NCBI GenBank assembly: GCA_905183005.1
Contig: CAJJDO010000078.1
Location: 62,001 to 126,000 of the forward strand
DNA length: 64,000 nt
DNA from: Paramecium pentaurelia
Taxonomy: Eukaryota > Ciliophora > Oligohymenophorea > Peniculida > Parameciidae
Reading direction: 5' to 3'
The notes under the pieces are model-generated. The model worked only from the letters and a program-made list of their open reading frames with translations. It made no database searches and had not been told where the DNA came from. A program made the position numbers and the translations under genes. Below are positions 12,955-22,849 of this stretch, piece after piece. Within the stretch, counting starts at the first letter, position 1. The number at the start of each line of letters is the position of its first letter.

Positions 12955-13455
12955 ATGCAACCCATAAATTAGTTGCTTATCACAATTGCTAAAATTTTGG
13001 AAGAAATTTTAAAGGAAACTGATTAATTGAGTTTGTAGTAGGTATCCGTATTCCATGCCTCACGAGCACCATCTATATCAATTCAAAATTACATACAGAG
13101 GATTGCAAAATACACAAATTGCAACAGTGTTTGCTTTGTTCTTGCATTAATATATCTAGATAAAGTTTAAGAAATGCACTAAGATGTAGTGCTTAATTCA
13201 AATTGTATACATAGGTATGAACTTGTAATAGTTTATTGATTTATGATAGTATCTATAATGGTGGCAATAAAGTATTATGACGATGAATACTATAAAAATG
13301 AATATTATGCAAAAGTGGGAGGGCTATCATTAAAGGAGATAAATAAACTAGAGATGGAATTCTTGGATATGTTGAATTACGAATTATTTATATAAAATGA
13401 AGTATTTGAAGTTTATGAAGAGAGATTAAAATAATATGAAATCATAGAGATCTGA
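12955..13455 (+). CDS. PHO80-type cyclin, first listed copy
   Basis: Cyclin of the PHO80/PCL (CycP, CycU) class, which binds and activates a cyclin-dependent kinase. The cyclin box is clear: RAPSISIQNYIQRIAKYTNC, then CFVLALIYLDKV, then MVAIKYYDDEYY and AKVGGLSLKEINKLEMEFLDML. The first exon ends at NCIHR near 13215. The second part starts at SIMVAIK near 13252 in another frame. A GT...AG segment of 35 nt (13215-13249) or 17 nt does not restore the frame, so either a base is wrong or the gene is damaged. Both copies of the duplicated block show the same problem. Confidence 0.8.
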
Positions 13456-13567
13456 TAATGTTGAGGTTTAATTGATGATTATATTGTTTATGATAATTTA
13501 GTAATATAAGACTAAAAGTTTGTTAATTTTATTATTTTATAATTCATTCCTTTTTTCCAATATGATN

Positions 13568-13972
13568 TTAAAATAAGAATAATTAAAATAAGAATAATTA
13601 AGATAAGAATAATTAAGATAAGAAAAATTGAAATAAGATTAAATAAAATAAGAAAAATTAAGATAAGAATAAATATAACTAGAAAAATTAAGATAAGAAT
13701 AATTAAGATTATAATAAATAAAATTAGATTAGCAATAACAATAACAATAACAATTTTTAAATAAGCCATTATAATTCAATTATTAAAATTAATCTCTCTA
13801 ACAAGATTTATCCCAATCATAAACTATATAATAAAATATTACTAGTTCAATGTTTGCTCCTTAATTTTAGATAGCTCCTTAAGGATTTATTTAATAAAAT
13901 TAGGAACATTAAGACATGTAAAACCAACCTTCTGTCTATGATATGCTTATGAGTTATATAAATTATGAATGA
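13568..13972 (+). pseudogene. Repeated 3' end of the Q-rich gene (artefact)
   Basis: Exact second copy of 12478-12882, lacking the 5' part of the gene. It starts right after the N and ends with the same TGA. It is best read as assembly overlap and not as a real truncated gene. Confidence 0.8.
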
Positions 13973-14044
13973 GGTTAAATAATGATGATTTATTTAATTT
14001 ATATAAATAAATAAAATCATTCGATAAATATCTAATTTTTTTCA

Positions 14045-14545
14045 ATGCAACCCATAAATTAGTTGCTTATCACAATTGCTAAAATTTTGGAAGAAATTTT
14101 AAAGGAAACTGATTAATTGAGTTTGTAGTAGGTATCCGTATTCCATGCCTCACGAGCACCATCTATATCAATTCAAAATTACATACAGAGGATTGCAAAA
14201 TACACAAATTGCAACAGTGTTTGCTTTGTTCTTGCATTAATATATCTAGATAAAGTTTAAGAAATGCACTAAGATGTAGTGCTTAATTCAAATTGTATAC
14301 ATAGGTATGAACTTGTAATAGTTTATTGATTTATGATAGTATCTATAATGGTGGCAATAAAGTATTATGACGATGAATACTATAAAAATGAATATTATGC
14401 AAAAGTGGGAGGGCTATCATTAAAGGAGATAAATAAACTAGAGATGGAATTCTTGGATATGTTGAATTACGAATTATTTATATAAAATGAAGTATTTGAA
14501 GTTTATGAAGAGAGATTAAAATAATATGAAATCATAGAGATCTGA
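14045..14545 (+). CDS. PHO80-type cyclin, second listed copy
   Basis: Same sequence as 12955-13455, in the second half of the duplicated block, with the same unresolved frame change between NCIHR and SIMVAIK. This copy is continuous with the true downstream METTL3 gene, so it may be the better one to keep. It should not be counted as a paralogue unless the duplication is confirmed. Confidence 0.75.
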
Positions 14546-14633
14546 TAATGTTGAGGTTTAATTGATGATTATATTGTTTATGATAATTTAGTAATATAAG
14601 ACTAAAAGTTTGTTAATTTTATTATTTTATAAT

Positions 14634-16333
14634 TCATTCCTTTTTTCCAATATGATTGTTATAAATTACATTTAAGTTTTCTTAATTTGTCATCTAGTTC
14701 AAATTATCATTCATATTATTTTCTGAAATATCTACACTTGGATAAGCTTCCATGAATCTATGATAATTAAATAGATTAAAATACCTCTGTCTTATACCTT
14801 CATCTTTGAGATAGACTCCTGGAAGTTAATTGCCTAGAGTTATCCAATTAGGTCTACAATTATGAGGTCTTCCAAATAATTCTACTTTCTTTCCATTTGG
14901 ACACATTCTATTAATCATACCATAAACTTCATCAGGTTTTCTGGAAGTTTCTCTAACTTCTGAGACTATTACATCACAATCTAATCCTTTGATTATTTGA
15001 GGATTTCCTTTGATTCCAATCAAACAATGTTCCTATAAGATATAATAATAAAAATATACTTTACTATGATTAAGCCAATGACCTGTTCTTCCTGTTCTGA
15101 TAATACGATGTAATTAATTTACTTTGATCCAAACTAATTCTTCAACTCTTCTATAACCCCAAAGAATTAAGCATTCTCTTCCCAATTCCATTGCTCTTCC
15201 TGTGACCCATAAGAATATAACTCCATCATTCTATAATAAATCAACTCTTAATGCTTTCATTTCTTTATCTTTTAATGTTCCATAAGGTAAATTCATATGT
15301 ATATCCCAAGGAGGATCAGCCATAATAACATCAAATTTTCCAAGAACTCTAAAATCAAATATTCTTAAATCACAATTAATCCATTAAGGTGCCATACTCT
15401 TATGATTAGATAAAGCTGTTTAAACTCTTTTTTACCAATCAACATCATTTCCATCAAGAATATAATGTATATATTTACATTATTCTTATTCAGGACATTA
15501 ATCCAAATATGTACAATTACCTAATTTAGTTTATGTATTTGCTTTTAGTATTTTTCTAAAATGAGTTTTTTAACATTAAACATTTCTACATTTATCTCTT
15601 GTAAAATTTTCACATATTTATAATCCTCTTTCTGTAAATTTTCTTTTTGCTTCTTCTTCATCATAATTTTCAGTTTTCAATAAAGCTGCTCTTTTCCTTT
15701 CTAATGCTAATTAAACAACATTATCTTCATATTTTAAACTAATATTTCCTACATTCTCAATTAATCTTTTTTTCTAAGCAGCAATCTTTGGTAATAAACT
15801 AACATTAGTTTTTGAATTTCTAGCTTCATCTAATAAATGATCAATTTTTAAAAATGTTTATCCACTAGTAATAGATCTTATTTCTTCTTTAATCCATTCT
15901 TCAACAGTAGGCATTTATTTTGGTTTATCCTTTGAATATTAAATATTCATTTATCCTAATTTCTCTTTTGAGATAGATAAAATGAAATCCTATAAGTAGA
16001 TACCTACAGCAAGTTTAGATAGATTGATTGCTCCAGCATCTGATAATTAATTTAGAATTGGTTCAATTTAAAGATTCCTTAAATATGGAGTACTTGTTTT
16101 AGTCTTAAATGAATTAATTAATGAAATACTAAAAATATTGTGTTTATGTATGTGTATAATTCACCACCTGATATAGGGTAATCAAATTAATCACTTAGCA
16201 TAAATTCAATAACAACTGCTCTAAATTATTCTTGATTTATAGGAGGAAATCTTAGTACTTCATTCTTTTCTTTGTCTCTTGACCTAGAACGATTTTGATC
16301 TCCTTTTACCTTCTTATTTTTATCTTTATTCAT
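14634..16333 (-). CDS. METTL3: METTL3-type RNA N6-adenosine methyltransferase
   Basis: MT-A70 family methyltransferase that uses S-adenosylmethionine to make m6A. After introns 16104-16129 (26 nt) and 15033-15059 (27 nt) the protein has 548 residues. Two CCCH zinc fingers are seen (CENFTRDKCRNVQCQKTH and CTYLDQCPEQEQCKYIH), then the catalytic ADPPWDIHM near residue 331. The interface and RNA loops follow (LFLWVTGRAMELGRECL-like block, RTGRTGHWLNH, RKPDEVYGMINRMCP, RPHNCRPNWITLGNQL). Fingers plus DPPW point to METTL3 and not METTL14. Ciliates also have MT-A70 enzymes that methylate DNA, but those lack this zinc-finger layout as far as I know. Confidence 0.93.
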
Positions 16334-16670
16334 TAATAATTAAATTATATATAGATATATATTTATTTATTTATATTATTCTCAAATTCATTCAATATTC
16401 AAATACAATTCTAAATATGGTATTTAAAAAGTATTCTTTAAATGGAAACAATTATTTATTATAAAATAAACAATCTATATTTTATTTAACATATATAAAC
16501 AAGAATTAATTAGAATTAAAATCACTTATTTCAGTGTAAAAATAAGTTAATATAAACTTGTTAACTTGATTATATTTCCAAACTGAAAAATGTACTTATT
16601 AAATTTTTAGTTCCTTTATTTGTAATTTTAATATATTTATATGACTAATTCTTGATCTACTTGATGTATA
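16334..16670. other. Intergenic region
   Basis: Short AT-rich interval upstream of the METTL3 gene, which reads leftwards. Nothing else is recognised. Confidence 0.5.
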
Positions 16671-17035
16671 ATGATAGATGAGATTGGAAAAACGAATGCT
16701 TGTATAACTATAAACACTCAAAAACATACATTTTAAAGAGAATTGTGAGAATTTCTATTTGGGATATTAAAATTTGAAGTCATCTCAAAAGAGGAATATG
16801 AGTCAGTTGGTTATTTTTTGAAAATATATGAATTATAAGAAAAATAATCATAGTTCAAAAATAATGGAAATAAGTTGACAGTTAAAATTTGGAAATTGAC
16901 ATTATTATAAACCAGAATATGAAGTAAAATAAATGATGGCTTCATATGATTAATTAGATTTTGAGAGTGTTTTTGATTAAAAGTTTATGTATTATAATCA
17001 GTCGAAAGAGAGGTTTACACAATTAAGTGGCTTTC
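16671..17035 (+). pseudogene. Decayed unknown gene with in-frame TGA codons
   Basis: The text looks coding but is broken. One frame gives KFEVISKEEYESVGYFLKIY and onward. Another gives PEYEVKQMMASYDQLDFESV and KFMYYNQSKERFTQL. In the second frame three TGA codons (near 16817, 16874 and 16895) sit where a tryptophan (TGG) would read naturally. I found no GT...AG introns that remove them. This fits a gene losing function by G-to-A changes and frameshifts. The parent family is not recognised. Confidence 0.4.
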
Positions 17036-17052
17036 CTCTTTCATCATTGATT

Positions 17053-17214
17053 TCAATCAAGAGAATTAAGGAATTCTTCCAAATCCTTTGTGTCATCTAC
17101 TAGAGAGTCTTCCTGTGAGAAGTTTTTTATCATTGGGTTTTGAGCGTCCGCCCTTAAAGTTTCTATAAAACTAAGATCTTCATCAGCCGAACAATCCGAT
17201 TTTGCACTTTCCAT
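17053..17214 (-). CDS. Small acidic ORF, possibly second exon
   Basis: A 53-residue acidic reading frame (MESAKSDCSADEDLSF to LEEFLNSLD) with good GC content for this region and natural codon use. The frame stays open upstream to 17265, next to a CAG acceptor-like site. It is in phase with the ORF at 17320-17502 if a 63-nt intron (17266-17328) is removed. That length is far above the usual 20-35 nt here, so the join is uncertain. Confidence 0.35.
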   Translation of the reverse strand: MESAKSDCSADEDLSFIETLRADAQNPMIKNFSQEDSLVDDTKDLEEFLNSLD

Positions 17215-17319
17215 CCTTTATAAGACAGGTTGTTATATCTTAATAGGTTTTAGAAGCCTCTACATCTGGATAATAATAAAATAATTATAATGTTATTTTA
17301 ATAATATTGATATTCTTTT

Positions 17320-17502
17320 TCACCTCACTTTATCGGTAATGAATTTTTGTTTTAGTACTGTAAATACAAACAAATGAACCATTCCACAAATTGTTCCCTT
17401 TACCAAGACTTCTGCAATCCCCCAACTCAACTTCCCCGCTAAGTCTCCAGGATTTGATAAAGCTGTTGATGCACTTTCATAAGAATTTTGTGATGAACTC
17501 AT
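17320..17502 (-). CDS. Small protein with one membrane segment
   Basis: A 60-residue frame (MSSSQNSYESASTALSNP to ITDKVR). It has a polar Ser-rich start, an amphipathic middle and one hydrophobic stretch (GTICGMVHLFVFTVL). No family is recognised. It may end here, or may continue into the acidic frame at 17053-17214 through an unusually long intron beginning GTGAGG at 17328. Confidence 0.45.
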   Translation of the reverse strand: MSSSQNSYESASTALSNPGDLAGKLSWGIAEVLVKGTICGMVHLFVFTVLKQKFITDKVR

Positions 17503-17555
17503 ATTTTTTATATTAAATTAATGTATATTTTTGAATATTATTCCTTAATTTTCGA

Positions 17556-18469
17556 TCATTCCTTAACTCGTTTCTCAATTTCCTATAACACTTCCTCTTC
17601 TGGAGCTCCATTCTTTAAAAATTCATGATCCTATACTTCCTACAAAGATATCCTTTTCTCTGGATCACATTCTAACATAGACATTATCAAATCCTTAAAT
17701 TCTTATGGGAATTGCTATTGTCTGAATGATTCGCATTTACTCCAGAAGAGTTCAAATTATTTACTCTATATTAAACCCCACCATCCATCTTTTACATTAG
17801 GATCATTTGTTTGAAATGGAGGGAATCCCATTACTACAATAAATAATACTACACCCAAGGCAAATATATCACATTTAAATAGATTTACCTATGGATTAAT
17901 ATACATTTCAGGTGCAGTGTATCCAGGAGTACCTCCAGGAGGTCTTAAAGGTTCTTTACAAATGCGAGCAAATCCAAAATCACAAAGTTTCAAATTGAAA
18001 TCTGCGGCTATTAAAATATTCTCAGGTTTTATGTCACAATGGGCTATAGAAGCTGTATGAAGTGACACAAGCACTCTTATAAGATAGGCTGCCAAAGTCT
18101 TTGCAAATGTCAACTGGAATGGACCTTTTTTCAAGATTTTTAAAAATGTGTCATTAGGCATATACTCTAATAGAACACAAGTGTAATCTTAAGAGTATCC
18201 TTTCAACAAGACTATTCCTGTGTGATCTATGCCTTTAAGAATTTGTATTTCGTTCGCTAAATAAATTGTAATTAAACCTGGAGATTTATTATGTGATTCT
18301 GTGATAAATTAGTCAGAACTTTTAAAGCAAACATTTCCCCAGTTTTCTTATGCATAGCTAAATAGACTCTTGCATCATGTCCTTAACCCAAAGGTTGGTT
18401 CAAATTCACAACAAAACAGTTTTAGAAGTCTTGTTGAGTGAAAACAAAAATATTGTTTCCAGATTACAT
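17556..18469 (-). CDS. Protein kinase, with a probable one-base frame break
   Basis: Serine/threonine kinase of about 304 residues. The glycine loop and lysine read GQGHDARVYLAMHKKTGEMFALKVL. Helix C is ANEIQIL, the catalytic loop HCDIKPENIL, the metal site DFGFAR, and the APE motif TAPEMYINP. The catalytic loop has Cys in place of Arg in HRD, so it is a non-RD kinase. Between ALKVL and ITIYLANEI (about 18255-18310) the frame shifts by one, and no GT...AG intron repairs it; total length is one base short of a multiple of three. I infer a sequencing error, though real damage is possible. The C-terminus follows the usual kinase end by about 20 residues. Confidence 0.82.
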
Positions 18470-19008
18470 AATATATTTTTTCTTATTTAATTTAAAATTT
18501 AAATAATGAAAAATCCCTTGATATTTTATCAAATTTTCGAACAGAAAATATATACACATCATTCTTATTTATTGATAAATGTTACTCAAAAATTAAACTT
18601 TATTTCATATAACTTATAAAACTCTCAACTGAATCAAAAAGAATGTTTTATTATTACTTTCTTTTTAATTTATGAAATTGTAACTAAATTCAATTTTAAT
18701 ATATGATAAATATATAAGAGATATGTTTTTAAATATTGTAGATATTTAAGTTTAATGATAGATCTAAATTATTTAATAAATACATATTTTATTTATTAAA
18801 GTATTAGCGATATTCATATAAAAAATGTAATATCATAATTAATATATATTAATCTTTTAAAATTAATTAGTTATATTCTAATTTTGAGTTATAATTCGAT
18901 GAAAAAAAAATAAAATTTAATATTATTAAGATACATATAAGGATTATTTAAGATATTAACATAGAAAGTTAAAAATATAAAATAATAATTATTTAAGAAA
19001 AACGAAAT
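18470..19008. other. Intergenic region
   Basis: AT-rich interval upstream of the kinase and downstream of the TTLL gene (both on the minus strand). No coding signal or RNA gene is recognised. Confidence 0.5.
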
Positions 19009-21317
19009 TCATACTCCTTATTCATACCGTTATTTTGTATAATTTTATTACATTAAAATAGGAAGTGATTATAATTTATATCCTTTTGGAGGGTGTTATA
19101 ATTTTAAGCTAAAAACTTTTGGTTTGACAAATGAACCATTTTGTATTTACACTTATTATTAATAGGATATTGAATGTTATTAGATTGGAGGTTGATAATG
19201 TGGTTAGGGTTAAAAATATAACTAAATTTAAATTGTATAATTTACTTATTCTTAATCAATCTATTTAGGTTATTTATTTTTTTTTCTAATAGAAAATTTC
19301 TTCTCATTTTTTGAATCTTGAATAGATTTAATTTACATTAATGGAGATAGATTGGATAAAGAATTTTATTGACTCATTTAAATCATCTAAAAGCTTGAAT
19401 TATCCTATTTGCTTTCTGCTCTTCTAAATTAAATTAAGTCAATAAGTTAAATTTCTGGAATTCTCTTTTCAGCAAAATTGTATAAATCTTTTAGTGATTC
19501 AGATTATTGATAATCCTCATAAGTAACAAAATTATCAGGCTCTAATTGTGGTTAAGATTAAATAGGTTCTGGTATTTATTATAGAGTTTATTCTGGTTCT
19601 TCTTAAGTGACTTCTTAATCAGCTTTTGTAGTTTTGGTAGGAAATAAATTGGTGTTAACTTTACTTTAAACATGCTTATACAATTAACTTTTCTATGTAA
19701 GTATTGGTTTCTAAGTACAAGATTGTGGTTTAGATTATTCAGCAATTGTATCTCTTTTTAAATTCCTTCTTATATCTAATAAGATATAAAAAATATGTTA
19801 TACTTGCTCCAGTCCAATCTTCATATAATTTTTAAGCATGTTATAAATATTCATCATATGATTTATCACATGGGTATATCAATTCAAAATCTCCTTTATT
19901 TTTTGATTCATATTCATCTCTCTCTTTTTATGCTTACATTTTAAGGACTCTCTTTTCTTCATATGATAATTTAGTTTTTTTTCCAGTAAGAACTCTTTTT
20001 TACATTTGATCCTTCTTTTAAGAAATAATATCATTTTTAGTTTTGACATTAATATTCATTAAAGTAATTGCATCTCTAATCAGATTCTTTTTTATGTAGG
20101 AATCTAATGGAGTATCAGTTGTAAAACTAGGAGTGTGATTGACTTCCAATAAATATGGTTTAAGTGAGCTATCAATTAATATATCGAAACCAAGAATTTC
20201 AAAACACATATTGTTTGCATAATTTTCTATTTATGTATAGTTTTATTATAATATTGGTTGAACAGCACAAAAAGTTTTTATTATTAAATCCTTAATATCA
20301 ATTAATAATTAATCTACATTTTATTTCTATATAAGATGATGTTATAATATTTACTTGAATTCTTAATAAATCAAATACACTAGTCATACTTCTTTTGTGT
20401 CCTATATCCATTTTCTTTTCGTCTTCATTGAATATGAAATTAGGATTGTCTTTATTTATAGCATAATTTGTCAAATGCATACAAGCATCATCAAGATTAG
20501 TTGAATGAGGTGATGAATATAATTAAGTTGCAAATCTAGCCAAACCTTCCTTATATAAATAAATTCTTAATGGATCACAACCACAAATCATTACATATAT
20601 TCTTAAATCAAATTTTAATCCATCTATTAATAACGGTTTATGAATATATCTTTAAGCAACATAGTGTTCTTGAGGATTAATGGAATCAATAGAACGTGTT
20701 AAAAATATACCTTTTTGTTATTATTTCATTGAATACCCTTTCCTTAACAAGATGCTTCTGGTTTAATAATGAAAGTCTTTGCTTTTCCCTTTTGAAACTA
20801 AGCTTTGAAATCTCCATATTCACTTGGAAGCATCCAAGTTCTTGGATAAAAATCATATTCATCTGGATATTATTTTTGCATTTTATTGAGATTACGACCA
20901 AGGTGATTTTTTCTTGCCAAAGAATACATACCTGGAAAATGATTGATTCTTTGGTGAGCTTAACATTAAACATTAGAACTATACGTTGCATTTTAGATAA
21001 AGTTTCAGGTAGTACAGCATTATCAGTCCAACAAAAGTCCCAATTATTATTTTCAAGATAAGGAACATAAGACAATTTAAACTTATAAATCATTTTCCCA
21101 ACAAATTTAACAACAGGATACTAAGTGTCTATTTAATATTATATTAAATACCTGAAACATTCATTATTAACTTCTTACTAGAATTTACAACTTTCTTTTT
21201 CTTCTTTTTTATTTATATTTGTTCTTCTTCACTCTCAGACTCCTATGATTATTCATCTTCATCTGCTTCACTATCTTCAAAATCTCCATTAAATGGCATT
21301 TCTTTTTCCTATTTCAT
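19009..21317 (-). CDS. Tubulin tyrosine ligase-like protein (TTLL, probable polyglutamylase)
   Basis: ATP-grasp enzyme that adds amino acids, usually glutamate, to tubulin tails in cilia and cortical microtubules. Five introns (21129-21151, 20959-20984, 20711-20736, 20327-20354, 19776-19803) leave 725 residues. TTLL marks appear in order: WDFCWTDNAVLPETLSKM, INHFPGMYSLARKNHL, RTWMLPSEYGDF, FIIKPEASCQGKGIFL, KFDLRIYVMI, CMHLTNYAINK and EILGFDILID...LLEVNHTPSF. An acidic N-terminus of about 60 residues and a Gln-rich C-terminal 200 residues flank the catalytic core. Which TTLL subtype this is cannot be fixed; the core layout favours glutamylation over tyrosination. It shares a 32-bp divergent promoter region with the next gene. 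Confidence 0.92.
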
Positions 21318-21349
21318 TTTTTTTATATACAGTTATTAAAATAATTATA

Positions 21350-21676
21350 ATGTCATAAGAACCCTTCGTTTTACAAAAGAATTATCGTTAATAACAAGAA
21401 GCCTTAAAATTTACTTAAAAGAAAAAACTGATTCCAATTCAAAAGAAAATAGTTAAGAAAATTAATGAACAAAAACGATTGCCAATTGAAAAAAAAAGAA
21501 ATCCTTAAAGGAGTTAAATTCAATCTGAATAATATTTAGAACCTTTAATTCAAATGCAATCATATTTAGATGATTAAATAAACTAAGATCAGTATTCCCC
21601 TCTCTTATTCAATGAGTTCAGATTCACTTTTCATGACTCATATTGTGAGGAAATAAATCTATCAAATGAAATTTGA
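21350..21676 (+). CDS. Uncharacterised basic protein
   Basis: Intron-free 108-residue frame starting MSQEPFVLQKNYR. It is rich in Lys, Gln and Arg in the first half (KKKLIPIQKKIVKKINEQ), then polar with several aromatic residues (YSPLLFNEFRFTFHDSY). No membrane segment or known motif. It diverges from the TTLL gene with 32 bp between the start codons, so the two may share a promoter. Confidence 0.6.
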
Positions 21677-22235
21677 GATGGCTATAATTTAGACAATAGA
21701 AAAAATACAAAAATGAAATAACATATTAAGATTTATCAAATTGTTCCTTTTTGTTTCTCAAATTAAAATATCTTTATTAAATATCCTCAATAACTTTATT
21801 AAAGCATTAAAAGTTTGAATACTTATTAATTTTATATCTCTTATAATTATATAAGATAATATTATGAAATTCTATCTTATTTAAATATATAAAGTTTAAA
21901 TACTCTAATTTGAAACTATTTAATGAACAATTATTAAATATTATATAATTTTAAGAGAGTTGAGTATGAAATTGAAGATAATAATAAGATTGAATATAAT
22001 GATATCTTAAATAGATAATTAATAGTTTAAAACTTTGATAATTTATCATATTAGTTTTTTTAAGATTATATATAAATATACAAGAAATAGAACAAATAAG
22101 AATGAGAATGTTATTAAGAAGATATAAATAGAAATGAGATTGAGTTGATATGTATGAGATGTTTTAGATTAATAATAATATTACTTAGTTATGTTAATTT
22201 GAGATTTAAATTAAATCTTTTTTTTAAAAAGTATT
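21677..22235. other. Intergenic region
   Basis: Very AT-rich interval upstream of the eS31 fusion gene; it should contain that gene's promoter. No coding signal is recognised. Confidence 0.5.
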
Positions 22236-22824
22236 ATGATCATCTAGGTGGGTCACCTTAATGGAGAGGTGAAAACATACAACTTAGCAGATTAATGTAC
22301 TGCTAATGAATTAATGTATATTTTGAACTCCGAATTGGCATGTGAAGTTCAATTGGTTTAATGTGGTGAATTAGTAAATGCATCATCGATTTTGGCTGGA
22401 GACAGAATCTATTATGTCACAGTTGATGCAGAAGGAGGAAAGAAAAAGAAGAAGAAGAAGAAGAATTTCGCAAAGCCCAAGAAGAAGAAGCATAGACACC
22501 GAAAAATTAAGTTGGCTACTCTTAAATTGTACAATGTTGACAACAAAGGAGTAGTTTAAAGATCACATAAATAATGTCCTTAATGTCCATAAGGTGTGTA
22601 CATGGCTAAACATTTCGACAGACATTATTGTGGAACTTGCCATCAAACCTTTAGAATGGATGAGGCAACAGTAATTGTTTAATTTTATATTTAAGATTAA
22701 AGCCAACTTAGAAGCAATCAAAAAATAACAAGCCGCTAAAGCTGCCGCTGCTGCTGCTTCTGCCCCTGCTGGTGGTGCTGGAGACAAAGGAGCTGCTGGA
22801 GGAAAAAAGGGCAAGAAGAAGTGA
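22236..22824 (+). CDS. RPS27A: Ribosomal protein eS31 fused to a divergent ubiquitin-like domain
   Basis: Small-subunit ribosomal protein eS31 made as a fusion. One 25-nt intron (22671-22695) gives 187 residues. Residues about 1-70 take the place of ubiquitin but share little with it: the region starts MIIQVGHLNGEV and ends DAEGG. That Gly-Gly is followed by a run of eight Lys, then the eS31 part (HRHRKIKLATLKLY; zinc-ribbon cysteines in CPQCPQGVYM...HYCGTCHQTF). The tail is Ala/Gly/Lys-rich. In most eukaryotes this gene supplies free ubiquitin after cleavage; here the leader cannot act as normal ubiquitin. It is 25 bp upstream of the next gene's start. Confidence 0.93.
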
Positions 22825-22849
22825 CATATATTTAGTATATTAATAAATA

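Larger units (their letters stand above)
12478..14656. repeat. 1,089-bp block present twice around one N (assembly artefact)
   Basis: Bases 12478-13566 recur at 13568-14656 with an offset of 1,090, separated by a single N at 13567; every line I compared matches. The copy boundaries cut through two genes: the Q-rich gene at the left and the end of the METTL3 gene at the right. This is the pattern of two overlapping contigs joined without merging. The cyclin gene inside is therefore probably single-copy in the genome. Confidence 0.9.

Noticed and set aside
13215..13249. Retained internal eliminated sequence (IES) in the cyclin gene
   Set aside because: The segment lacks the TAYAG-type ends, and the removable 18-base stretch is shorter than the smallest IES I know of (about 26 bp).
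16671..17035. Selenocysteine or read-through at in-frame TGA codons
   Set aside because: Several TGA codons plus a frameshift and no recognisable selenoprotein family; decay explains the data better.
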